A stretch of DNA of 7,888 bases from positions 1 to 7,888 of the forward strand of contig DOUV01000684.1 of the NCBI GenBank assembly GCA_003520455.1, given 5' to 3'. Position 1 is the stretch's first letter. The number at the start of each line of letters is the position of its first letter. Positions 1-6,709 of this stretch are shown one piece after another. The notes beneath the pieces were generated by a model. That model saw only the letters and a program-made list of their open reading frames with translations. It had not been told where the DNA came from and made no database searches. Source of the stretch: Chloroflexota bacterium (GTDB lineage Bacteria > Chloroflexota > Anaerolineae > Ardenticatenales > Ardenticatenaceae). Both the position numbers and the translations under genes were made by a program.

Positions 1-264
1 CTCCTCCGCCCCTTCAGCGTCGTCGTCACCACCCTCCTGCGCTGGGCCCTCCCCCGCCACGACGCCCGGCACGTCGAGGACAAGCTGCTCGTCACCCGCG
101 AGGAACTCCTCCACCTCGCCCGCGAAGGCGCCCGCTCCGGCGTCCTCACCCCCGACGAGTCCAAGATGATCCACGGCGTCTTCGACCTCACCCACCAGAC
201 CTGCGCCACCCTCATGACCCCCCGCGACAAGATGGCGGTCGTCGCCGCCACCGCCACCCCCGCC
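1..264 (+). CDS. CorC/HlyC-type CNNM-CBS membrane protein, internal fragment
   Basis: The reading frame is open from the left window edge. It starts with the end of a hydrophobic segment (LLRPFSVVVTTLLRWAL), then a linker (TREELLHLAREGARSGVLTP), then the hallmark stretch of hemolysin C/CorC proteins, ESKMIHGVFDLTHQTCATLM followed by TPRDKMAVV. In this family that stretch links the CNNM (DUF21) membrane domain to the paired CBS domains and the C-terminal CorC_HlyC domain, and members are linked to Mg/Co efflux. Only about 85 residues look homologous. After roughly codon 88 the frame runs on to a stop at 490-492, but that part (bases 265-492) is antisense to the DUF2207 gene and resembles no CBS domain. 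The start lies outside the window; the CBS domains are missing. Nearly every codon ends in C or G, unlike the neighbouring genes. I read it as a true CorC-family fragment cut off at a chimeric junction; the family call is fairly sure, the exact role is not. Confidence 0.72.
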
Positions 265-2124
265 GGACCAGCCACCTCCGCTCGAGCTACTCGGGGGCGT
301 GCTGGTAAAAGTCGTACCGGCGGAGTTGATCATGTTGATGAGACCGTCGCTCATGTTCTGGAGGCCAACGGACATCCGGTCACTGGCACCCTGCAGGCCA
401 CCCGGTCCTTGCCACCCATGATCACCCGATCCCGAACCGCTTTCGACCCGGCGACCGCCGCCCCCGCCCGTTCCACTTCCGCCCGTGCTTGAGCCATAGT
501 AGCCGTAGCCGTAGGGAGCATGCCACCCGTACGGGCCGTACCACGCGGGGACCGGCGCGTCCACCCGCGCGAACTTCCGGATGTAGTCGCGCTCCACGCC
601 GAGAGCGATGGCGTAGGCGAGGTACTGATCCCAGATCTCCTTCTTGCGCTCGAGATCACCGTAACGATCGATGTTCCGCAGGTAGCGCTCGAAGGCGCGC
701 CATTTGCTGGCCGCCTCAGCCCCCCTGGCCGTCTTGCGAGGCATGACTTGCCCGACAACGAGCAAAGCGATGCCGGCCAGGGCCAGGCCTGCCGGGAGGC
801 AGAGCGTCGCCCCCGCCAGGTCCACCAGACCAACAGCCCCGGCGAGAAAACCGCCACCAACGGCGGCCCCCAGCAGCATAAAGCCGATGATTCGCCAGAC
901 TGTTCGCGCCGACTGCGGCGACTTCGGAAAGAGCCCGGCATCGACCGTCGCCTCGTACAGTTCTGACTGGAGGCCAGGAATCGCGCGATAGAATTTCTGT
1001 TTGAGGTCGCTCAGATCGCGATGGTTGAAGCTACCGAAGAGTTCCCTGATCAGTGTTTGCTCGAAGGGACGGGTCGCCTTGCTCCTATCTTCCAGGTAGA
1101 AGCTGTAATCGGAGGAGCGGAAGAGGAAGACGCTCTTGGTTTGCTCTTCCATCCGAATCGCGCCCCGCCGCGCCAGGTCAACGAGCGTCGCGATGATATC
1201 TTTTGTGTCAGCTTTCTCGTCGAGGAGAGTCCCAACGACGCCGGGGGGCAGATCATCGGGCGGCTCGCTCAGGTACTCGGCCTGCAGCGCCACCGGAACA
1301 TCGCGCCCGCGGGTGTACCATAGAACGTAACTTCCAACCAGGCCGCCAACGCCGACCAGCAGGCCCAGCGCACCGAACAGCAGGTTGAGCACGGGGGTCA
1401 AGGTAGCGCGGCGGTCTTCGGCCGCCTGCCAGGCCGGAGCCCTACCGGACACGATGCCGTGCGGGAACTGCACGCGCACCTCGATCTCGCGGCCGGCCGG
1501 GATCTCGCCAGCCGTGAAGGTCACCTGGCGGCCGGCGCCAACGATGCGACTGGTCGCCGGCTCTCCATAACTGGCGGCCTTCAGGTTGGCCTCACCCACC
1601 GCGCCTGGGAGGTTGACGGTGATCGTGCTGGCCTCAACCCGCGCCGGGCGGTCAGCGTAGACTGCTTTCCACCAGAGTTGATCACCGCCCGAGTAGTAGC
1701 GCAGGGCACCCTGGGCAATGTAGGAGAGGATGAAGGTATGGCGCCCGGACGTCTGCGGAAAGTAGTACCGAATGCCGGCTTCACCATTGTCGCCACGGTA
1801 GCGGTAGAAGGTGTAAGGCCGACGGCTCCCCTGGTCTTGATCGAAGCGGCGGCCATCGCCGACGACGGTCACATCAGTGATCCCGGTCACGCGATTCGTA
1901 GGAATCTCACGGTAGCCAAACGTGAAGGTGCCGCTGGTGAAATTGATGTCGTTGCGCTCGGTGACGCGCAGATCGCCGTCGTCAAGAACGTCAATCGTCA
2001 CATCGAAATGCTCCCAGTAGAGCGATTTCTCATTCTGGGCGACCGACGGGGTCGTGGGAGCAGTGACAACGGCGACAAGGGCCAGGACAAACAAGGCCAG
2101 CAAGCGACGCAGTGTGGATGTCAT
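244..2124 (-). CDS. DUF2207 domain membrane protein, signal peptide and Gly-rich tail, 3' end lost
   Basis: Translation from the ATG at 2124 gives 627 residues up to the glycine tract. Residues 1-30 are a signal peptide (two Arg, then LLALFVLALVAVV, likely cut near SVAQ). Residues ~33-225 are the extracytoplasmic DUF2207 domain (YWEHFDVTIDVLDDGDLRVT; FTFGYREIPTNRVTGI). A transmembrane helix spans ~243-269, a cytoplasmic part follows (TLVDLARRGAIRMEEQ), and hydrophobic segments lie at ~409-436 and 438-460. The segment KWRAFERYLRNIDRY with YLAYAIALGVERDYIRKF is typical of the family. The tail (~545-627) is Gly/Ser/Tyr-rich. GAAGAG lies 8 nt before the ATG, and a promoter lies at 2167-2195. The function of DUF2207 proteins is not established; an envelope role is a guess. 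No genuine stop is present: beyond the seven Gly codons at 244-264 the frame stays open to base 1, but there it only reads the CorC fragment antisense. An automated caller would report one long 5'-complete, 3'-open gene. Confidence 0.85.
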
Positions 2125-2166
2125 TGAAAGGTCTCTTCGCGATTCAACCTGGAACGATACTGATCG

Positions 2167-2195
2167 ATTATACGGCTCAGGTCTGTCTGAAGCAA
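2167..2195 (-). promoter_or_regulatory. Sigma-70 type promoter of the DUF2207 gene
   Basis: On the minus strand TTGCTT (2195-2190) is separated by 17 nt from a perfect TATAAT (2172-2167). Transcription would start near 2160, about 35 nt before the ATG at 2124. It lies just past the rpoD terminator, so the DUF2207 gene appears to be its own transcription unit. The -35 box is weak (3 of 6 matches), the -10 box is ideal. Confidence 0.6.
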
Positions 2196-2240
2196 GCACT
2201 GGGAGCGAATCAAGAACGATCTGGGTTGCCTCGCCTCAGC

Positions 2241-2271
2241 AAAAAGGGCGGACGGTTCGATCCGTCCGCCC
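2241..2271 (-). terminator. Intrinsic terminator downstream of rpoD
   Basis: A perfect 10-bp GC-rich stem (GGGCGGACGG with CCGTCCGCCC) with a 6-nt loop is followed, on the minus strand, by five T residues. It begins 42 nt after the rpoD stop codon, the classic layout of a Rho-independent terminator. On the plus strand no T-run follows the stem, so it should act only for leftward transcription. Confidence 0.88.
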
Positions 2272-2313
2272 TCCTATACGACTATAGGGAGAGGTTGGTT
2301 GCTCAGCCATCCG

Positions 2314-3549
2314 TCAAGGATTTAAGTAATCTTTGAGCCGGCGGCTGCGGCTGGGATGGCGTAGCCGCCGCAGGGCCTCGCCCTCGATCTGGCGAATGCG
2401 CTCGCGCGTCAGGCCAAACTTCTGGCCCAATTCTTCGAGCGTGTGGGTCCGCCCGTCGATCAGGCCATAGCGCAGGCGGAGGATACGCGCCTCGCGCGGG
2501 TCGATGGTGTTGAGAGCGTGCTCCAGTTCCTGGCGCAGCAGGTTGGCCGATGCCAGTTCGGTCGGGGGCGGCGTGTCCTCATCCTCGATGAAGCTCCCCA
2601 ATTCGCTGTCGCCTTCCTCGCCGACCGGCTTCTCCAGGCTCAACGGGCGGCGGCTAATCCGCAGCATCCAGCGGACCTTCTGGGGTGACAGATCCAGCTC
2701 TTTGGCAATCTCCTTGGGCGTCGGCTCCCGGCCGAGCGTCTGTTCGAGCTCACGGCTCACCCGGTAGAGTTTGCGGATGCGATCGCTCATGTGGACGGGC
2801 ACGCGAATCGTGCGCCCCTGATCGGCGATAGCGCGGGTGATCGCCTGACGGATCCACCAGGTGGCATAGGTCGAAAATTTATAGCCGCGTTTGTAGTCGA
2901 ACTTGTCAACCGCCTTCATCAACCCCAGGTTGCCCTCCTGGATCAAGTCCAGGAGGGGCACACCCTGGCCCATGTACTTCTTGGCGATACTTACCACCAG
3001 CCGCGAGTTGGCCTTGGTGAGGTGGTCGCGGGCCAGATTGCCCAGACGGACCTGGCGTTCGAGCCGCTCGTGCTCCTCCTCATCCTGGACCTCGCCCCGC
3101 TTGAGCCGGCGCTCAGCCTCGCGGCCCTCCTCGAACTGGCGCGCCAGCTCAACCTCCTGCTCGGCGGTGAGCAACGGCACACTCCCCACCTCGCGCAGGT
3201 AGAGGCTGACGGTATCGTCACTCTCGATATCCGAAAGATCGAAGAGTGGGACTGCCGGCGTGTGGTCAACCAGCTCGGCCTCGTCAGGCTCGTTCTCGTC
3301 GGCTTCGAGCTCCGCTGCGAGTTCAGCTTCGGCTGCCTCCTCGGCCCGTTTGGCCTCCTCTTCACTCTCGTAGATATCAATGCCCTCTTCTTCCAGCAAC
3401 ACGTAGAAGTCTTCCAGCTCGGCCAGTCGATCCTCGGCCTCGGGAAAGACCTCAAGAATATCGGCTGAGGTCAAGTAACCCTGAGCCCGTGCTTTCTGCA
3501 ACAGGTCCTCAGGGGTCCGGAGTTCTTTTTCTTTCTGGCGTTCCGCCAT
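2314..3549 (-). CDS. rpoD: Primary RNA polymerase sigma factor (group 1, RpoD/SigA)
   Basis: The 411-residue product is a complete housekeeping sigma factor that directs RNA polymerase to -35/-10 promoters. Region 1.1 is at ~10-60, followed by a very acidic linker (~61-95). Region 1.2 begins at ~111 ([20 protein letters not shown]). Regions 2.1-2.4 (~170-255) contain [19 protein letters not shown] and the -10 recognition block [17 protein letters not shown]. Region 3 spans ~257-330. Region 4 (~335-405) carries [20 protein letters not shown], the -35 recognition helix. There is no long non-conserved insert between 1.2 and 2.1, so the form is the short SigA type. The ATG at 3549 was chosen because GGGAGGG sits 5 nt before it and because region 1.1 starts there; the frame remains open upstream to 3741, but that extension (rich in Cys, Gln and Pro) does not look like sigma. 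Transcription is from the promoter at 3833-3862 through a long leader; a terminator follows. Confidence 0.96.
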   Translation of the reverse strand: MAERQKEKELRTPEDLLQKARAQGYLTSADILEVFPEAEDRLAELEDFYVLLEEEGIDIYESEEEAKRAEEAAEAELAAELEADENEPDEAELVDHTPAVPLFDLSDIESDDTVSLYLREVGSVPLLTAEQEVELARQFEEGREAERRLKRGEVQDEEEHERLERQVRLGNLARDHLTKANSRLVVSIAKKYMGQGVPLLDLIQEGNLGLMKAVDKFDYKRGYKFSTYATWWIRQAITRAIADQGRTIRVPVHMSDRIRKLYRVSRELEQTLGREPTPKEIAKELDLSPQKVRWMLRISRRPLSLEKPVGEEGDSELGSFIEDEDTPPPTELASANLLRQELEHALNTIDPREARILRLRYGLIDGRTHTLEELGQKFGLTRERIRQIEGEALRRLRHPSRSRRLKDYLNP

Positions 3550-3826
3550 ACGATCCCTCCCATCCCGACGGCCGATACCCTCCCGCTCACCGCCTCTCGA
3601 CAGCTGGGTACCGGGCTGTGGGCTGGCACAAAGCGGGGAGACGGCATAAAAGAGCGGGCTGACATTGAGGGCACAAAATGCCCTCCGGCTGAATTGCTGG
3701 AAGTGCCACTGCGGGGTGCAAGTGCTCTGGGCGGCCCGCAAACATCGCGGGCCATACCGGAAAGGGCGGCCCGCGCGGGATCAACAACTCTTCAGGAGTG
3801 CCCACCTCCAAAGGAGGATGGACTTC
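3550..3826 (-). promoter_or_regulatory. Long structured 5' leader of rpoD
   Basis: About 275 nt separate the inferred transcription start (near 3826) from the rpoD ATG, unusually long for a bacterial leader. It holds several stems: CCTCC/GGAGG with a 3-nt loop at 3805-3817 (extendable past a one-base bulge), two alternative GCGGGCC/GGCCCGC hairpins within 3729-3774, and a perfect 7-bp GAGGGCA/TGCCCTC stem at 3667-3685 with a 5-nt loop. None is followed by a T-run, so this is not a standard attenuator. I do not recognise it as a known riboswitch or T-box; regulation of sigma factor synthesis at RNA level is an inference only. Confidence 0.5.
3729..3774 (-). repeat. Direct repeat pair with shared complementary arm in the rpoD leader
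   Basis: The 11-mer GGGCGGCCCGC (plus strand) occurs at 3729-3739 and again at 3764-3774. Between them, GCGGGCC at 3747-3753 is complementary to the GGCCCGC part of either copy. In the minus-strand RNA the middle arm can therefore pair with the earlier copy (14-nt loop) or the later copy (7-nt loop), but not both. This is the geometry of an RNA switch, although GC-rich repeats can also arise without function. Confidence 0.6.
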
Positions 3827-3832
3827 AGTGCG

Positions 3833-3862
3833 ATTATAGCATCCGCCAGCAAGCATTGTCAA
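3833..3862 (-). promoter_or_regulatory. Consensus sigma-70 promoter of rpoD
   Basis: Both hexamers match consensus exactly on the minus strand: TTGACA (3862-3857) and TATAAT (3838-3833), with an 18-nt spacer. No gene lies between it and rpoD, so it is the evident rpoD promoter, and it would be recognised by the sigma factor that it expresses. Confidence 0.85.
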
Positions 3863-3914
3863 CCCCGGAATCGGATGATTTGCGCCTCCCGCACTCTCTG
3901 TGTATACTCATAAA

Positions 3915-3933
3915 CCTTTTGCCAGGCAAGAGG
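3915..3933 (-). terminator. Weak terminator-like hairpin after ubiB
   Basis: On the minus strand CCTCTTG and CAAAAGG form a 7-bp stem with one G-T pair around a 5-nt loop, followed by only TTTA. A second 7-bp stem (CTGGCAT/ATGCCAG, 3948-3984) lies immediately after the ubiB stop. Together they may end the ubiB transcript before the rpoD promoter, but the T-run is poor. Confidence 0.35.
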
Positions 3934-3984
3934 TCTTCGTTGTCCCGCTGGCATTCGCCCTTCCAGAAGCAAGCTCTATGCCAG

Positions 3985-5721
3985 TTAGCCTTTCGGTCGC
4001 ACGAGCCGCCAGAGTAGCCAGGCGGCTCCAACCCACAGCAGCGTCCCCAGCAGCGGTTCCACCGGCCGAATCACCCAGCCACTGACCACGAGAACGATCA
4101 ACAGAAGCGTATCGGTGAGGCGGTTGACCGCCCCCTCAACGGCGGCCAACCGTTTTTCCAGGGCCGGCGCCTGGGCCAGGCGGTAGGTTAACTCGTCGGC
4201 CTCGATCTTGGCCAGGGTGCGATCGAGCCGGCCGGGCAGGCGCCCCAGCATGGCCACCAGGGCGGCGACCTGACGGCTGGCCCCCTCCAGACTCGGGCCG
4301 ACCTGCTCGCCAATCAAACTGCGAGCATACGGCTCGATGCTGGCAACCGGGTTGAAATCAGGATCCAGCCCGCTTGCCAGCCCGCTTAACAAACCGATGC
4401 AGCGTCCGAGGTAGACAAAATCCTGCGGCACCTGAAATGGAAAGTCGTAGAGAATCTCGCGGAACTCGACCAGGAGCCGTTCAATCTCCTCGGTACCGAT
4501 GCGATTCAATTCCGCCAGGCTGAGGCCATAATAGCGCTCGAAGAGTACCTCCAGAGCGGCGGCGATGGGTCGTTCGTCGGCATTGGGCAGGAGAAAGCCG
4601 AGTTGCTTGAGCGACTTGACGAGCCCACGGAAATCTCGCTGGATGACGTCGGCCAGCACGCGGCGCAACAATTCTTGAGCGATGGGCCGGACGTACCCCA
4701 CCATTCCGAAATCCACGAAGACCAGGCGGAATGGGCGACCGCCGGGTGCATTTGGCGGCGCGGGTGGATACTCGGCGTCGTTGCCCAAGGGCAGGACGAA
4801 GAGGTTCCCAGGGTGCGGATCGGCGTGGAAGAAGCCGTCCTCGAAAATCTGGGTGAGGTACGCGTCCATCGTCGCCTGGGCGACCTCGGGGCGGCTAATG
4901 CCGGCCGCCTCCAACGCGTCGTACTGGTTGATCTTGATGCCCCCCACCCGCTCGAGCGTCAGAATGCGTTTGGTTGTCAGCCACCAGCAGGGCAGCGGCA
5001 CCTTGATTTGGGGGGTGTCGGCGAAGTTCTGTTCGAACCGCTCGGCGTGGTGCCCCTCGGCGATGTAGTCGAGTTCCATGCGCAAGGTCGAGGCAAATTC
5101 CTCGAAGAGCGCATCGAGATCGGCGCGGCGGGTGATGAACGCGAAGCGCTTGAGGATGCGAATTCCAACGCTGATCGCCTCCAGGTCGGTCTCGACAATC
5201 GCGCGAATGCCGGGCCGCTGAATCTTGACCGCCACCTCCGCGCCATCCGCGAGGGTCGCGTAGTGCACCTGGCCGAGCGAGGCGGCCCCGACCGGCATCC
5301 GGAGGAACGTCGCGTACACCTCATCCGGCGGCCGTCCCAACTCGCGCACGATCTGCCCCTCAATCAACGGCCAGGGCACCGGCTGGACCTCATCTTGCAG
5401 GTCGGACAGCGTGTCGGTCACTTCGGGGGGGAGGACATCGACTCGCGCGCTGAAGAACTGGCCGAGCTTGATCATGACCCCGCCCATCTCCACCGCAAGA
5501 TCTCGGAATTCCGCCGCGAGGCGACGGCGGCGCTCGCGAGCGTTCCGGCGAGCAATGCCTAGCTTCAGCCGGCGGGGCAGCAAGACCTCCCAGAAGTAGA
5601 GGGTGAGAAACGTGTGCAGAAAAAAGAGGGTGATTCGCCAGAACCGGCGGCGCAACCCGCTGGGACGGGCAATCGCTGGCCGGGTGGCCTCATCATCGTC
5701 GGAGAAACGCGGTGCAGTCAT
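3985..5721 (-). CDS. UbiB/ABC1/AarF-type atypical protein kinase
   Basis: The 578-residue product has the complete signature set of the ABC1/ADCK/UbiB family: the KxGQ motif KLGQFFSAR (K85-Q88), the Ala/Gly-rich nucleotide loop VGAASLGQVHYA (~144-155), the VAVK lysine (K166), the catalytic motif HADPHPGN (299-306) and the metal-binding DFG (337-339). A hydrophobic stretch near the N terminus (~29-48) and two C-terminal helices (~538-551, 556-575) suggest membrane attachment. Family members are ATP-binding proteins needed for ubiquinone or other prenyl-lipid metabolism, probably as ATPases or small-molecule kinases; the substrate here cannot be told. Residues ~315-330 form a Pro/Asn-rich insert between the catalytic and DFG motifs. 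The ATG at 5721 is the evident start, preceded by only a weak purine stretch. No quinone biosynthesis genes are in the window. Its upstream region is filled with AACGGAT repeats. Confidence 0.93.
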   Translation of the reverse strand: MTAPRFSDDDEATRPAIARPSGLRRRFWRITLFFLHTFLTLYFWEVLLPRRLKLGIARRNARERRRRLAAEFRDLAVEMGGVMIKLGQFFSARVDVLPPEVTDTLSDLQDEVQPVPWPLIEGQIVRELGRPPDEVYATFLRMPVGAASLGQVHYATLADGAEVAVKIQRPGIRAIVETDLEAISVGIRILKRFAFITRRADLDALFEEFASTLRMELDYIAEGHHAERFEQNFADTPQIKVPLPCWWLTTKRILTLERVGGIKINQYDALEAAGISRPEVAQATMDAYLTQIFEDGFFHADPHPGNLFVLPLGNDAEYPPAPPNAPGGRPFRLVFVDFGMVGYVRPIAQELLRRVLADVIQRDFRGLVKSLKQLGFLLPNADERPIAAALEVLFERYYGLSLAELNRIGTEEIERLLVEFREILYDFPFQVPQDFVYLGRCIGLLSGLASGLDPDFNPVASIEPYARSLIGEQVGPSLEGASRQVAALVAMLGRLPGRLDRTLAKIEADELTYRLAQAPALEKRLAAVEGAVNRLTDTLLLIVLVVSGWVIRPVEPLLGTLLWVGAAWLLWRLVRPKG

Positions 5722-5750
5722 CGAGTCACTTCATGGAGGCCGGAACGTCG

Positions 5751-5773
5751 GTCAACGGATGCCCTGCGGGCAC
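5751..5773 (+). repeat. 23-bp palindrome-bearing repeat, left copy
   Basis: The sequence reads GTCAACGGATGCCC, then T, then GCGGGCAC. It is matched in inverted orientation at 6687-6709 with one mismatch (G in place of T). The second half can form a small hairpin (TGCCC with GGGCA). A third, more degenerate copy (ACGGATGCCCCGCAGG) starts near 5846. Confidence 0.85.
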
Positions 5774-5906
5774 GATGGATGGATGAACGCCAACGGATGG
5801 CCTCCGGTCACACGGATAAACGGATGGGATAAGGGATGAACACCGACGGATGCCCCGCAGGCCGAACGAGTACACGAAGGAATCGCGCGCCAACGGATGA
5901 ACGGAT
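5751..5906 (+). repeat. Cluster of AACGGAT heptamers, left of the GNAT gene
   Basis: Five exact AACGGAT copies (5754, 5792, 5819, 5892, 5900), plus variants such as ACACGGAT and CGACGGAT, occupy the space between the ubiB start and the GNAT stop. All lie in the same orientation on the plus strand. Spacing is irregular, so this is neither a simple tandem repeat nor a CRISPR array. No convincing gene was found in 5722-5989; open frames there consist of translated repeat. Confidence 0.85.
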
Positions 5907-5989
5907 ACTTCGAGGTGGAGTTCGTGGATGGGGCTTCGCCCGAGGACAGTCAGGGAACGGACCGTTTGGTGTTCCATCCCTTGATGGCT

Positions 5990-6559
5990 TCATAGTTCGT
6001 AGTAGAGAAAGAGTGCGACCTCGTGGTTGGCAATGTCGCGGTTGGTGTAGAAGTAGGTATCGAGGCCGGCGGTCTGGCACCCCAGGCGCTGGTAGAAGCG
6101 CACCGCGGGCACGTTGTTCGTCTGGGTCTCGAGCACGAGAGCGCGAAACCCCCGCTCGCGGGCCCACGTCACCGCGCGTTCGAAGAGCAAGCGACCCAGG
6201 CCCCGACCGCGAGCGGCGGTGTCTACAAAAAGTGTCCAGATGATCGCCGTGTTGCGCCACTCCTCCGGCTCGACCTCCAGGATTGCAACCAGGCGGCCAG
6301 CCCGCTCGGCGATCAATTGAAGGCTCCGGCCCTCTTTCAGCCGGAGCCGCGTGCGGGCGAGCTCGGCCGTGTCGTAGCGATAGCCGATCTCCTTCTGGAA
6401 CGGCTGCTTGAAGGGACGCTCGACCAGGCGCCAGGTGATGGACCCGCCTTCGCGCTCGGTCTCGACGTCCAGATAACTCTCGCTGACAAAGTTCGGGTCG
6501 ATCTGATCCAAGGCCACCAGATCACCGTAGCGGAGAGGACGAATCACCACATCATCCAC
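5990..6559 (-). CDS. GNAT acetyltransferase, streptothricin-acetyltransferase-like
   Basis: The 189-residue product is a GNAT-fold N-acetyltransferase that would transfer acetyl from acetyl-CoA to an amine. The acetyl-CoA pyrophosphate-binding loop is visible in FVDTAARGRGLGRLLFERAV (111-130, RGRGLG). It is followed by LETQTNNVPAVRFYQRLGC (143-161), and the C terminus contains GLDTYFYTNRD and EVALFLYYEL. The LETQxNNVxAxRFYxxxG and LDTYFY-like elements are those of streptothricin acetyltransferases (SatA/Sat4 type), which protect by acetylating the beta-lysine moiety; resistance here is an inference, and the natural substrate may differ. The GTG at 6559 is taken as start because GGGGAG lies about 7 nt before it; nearby ATGs are out of frame. 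Both flanks are repeat clusters in opposite orientation, so the gene sits in an inverted-repeat frame of about 0.96 kb. No clear promoter or terminator was found. Confidence 0.85.
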   Translation of the reverse strand: MDDVVIRPLRYGDLVALDQIDPNFVSESYLDVETEREGGSITWRLVERPFKQPFQKEIGYRYDTAELARTRLRLKEGRSLQLIAERAGRLVAILEVEPEEWRNTAIIWTLFVDTAARGRGLGRLLFERAVTWARERGFRALVLETQTNNVPAVRFYQRLGCQTAGLDTYFYTNRDIANHEVALFLYYEL

Positions 6560-6605
6560 AACTCTCCCCCCACCCGTTCATCCACCATTTGATCTGTTGC
6601 TCTTC

Positions 6606-6709
6606 ATCCGTTGCCGTATCCGCTTATCCAGGCTGCCCCCAGGCTATCCGGTGCCGTTCATCCGTTGTCGTATCCGTTTATCCGTTGTGCCCGCCGGGCA
6701 TCCGTTGAC
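6606..6709 (-). repeat. Cluster of AACGGAT heptamers (as ATCCGTT on plus), right of the GNAT gene
   Basis: Five exact copies of ATCCGTT are present on the plus strand (6606, 6660, 6672, 6680, 6700), with variants ATCCGCT and ATCCGGT between them. The orientation is opposite to the left cluster. The cluster fills the space between the GNAT gene and the cyclo-ligase-like gene and continues into the 3' end of the latter. Confidence 0.85.

Noticed and set aside
1..243. Continuation of the minus-strand DUF2207 frame to the window edge
   Set aside because: The translation (for example DDRHLVAGGHEGG) is the codon-for-codon antisense of a recognisable CorC fragment, so it is read-through past a junction and not native sequence.
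265..492. Continuation of the plus-strand CorC frame to the stop at 490
   Set aside because: It has no CBS-like sequence and is exactly antisense to the DUF2207 Gly/Ser tail, so it is not part of the real protein.
351..941. Long minus-strand open frame in another phase within the DUF2207 gene
   Set aside because: The product is Arg/Ser/Trp-rich without any motif; the overlapping DUF2207 frame explains the region fully.
3667..3685. Perfect 7-bp hairpin as a terminator in the rpoD leader
   Set aside because: No T-run follows on the minus strand (AATGTCAG), so it cannot act as an intrinsic terminator; it is kept as a leader stem only.
3550..3741. A longer RpoD start at 3741, adding 64 residues
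   Set aside because: The extension is rich in Cys, Gln and Pro and does not resemble sigma region 1.1. The ATG at 3549 has GGGAGGG at ideal distance and is the expected family start. The stretch is better explained as an untranslated leader.
4603..5562. 319-codon plus-strand open frame opposite ubiB
   Set aside because: It is the antisense of a gene with all kinase motifs intact. Long antisense frames are common in GC-rich DNA, and this one has no family features.
5751..5906. CRISPR array
   Set aside because: Repeats are only 7-8 bp, spacing is irregular, and there are no cas genes or uniform spacers.
5726..5977. Open frame of 83 codons on the minus strand between the GNAT and ubiB genes
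   Set aside because: Its sequence is largely the translated AACGGAT repeat (VHPSIVPAGHPL and similar), with no ribosome binding site or domain. Such repeat-derived frames are often mis-annotated as hypothetical proteins.
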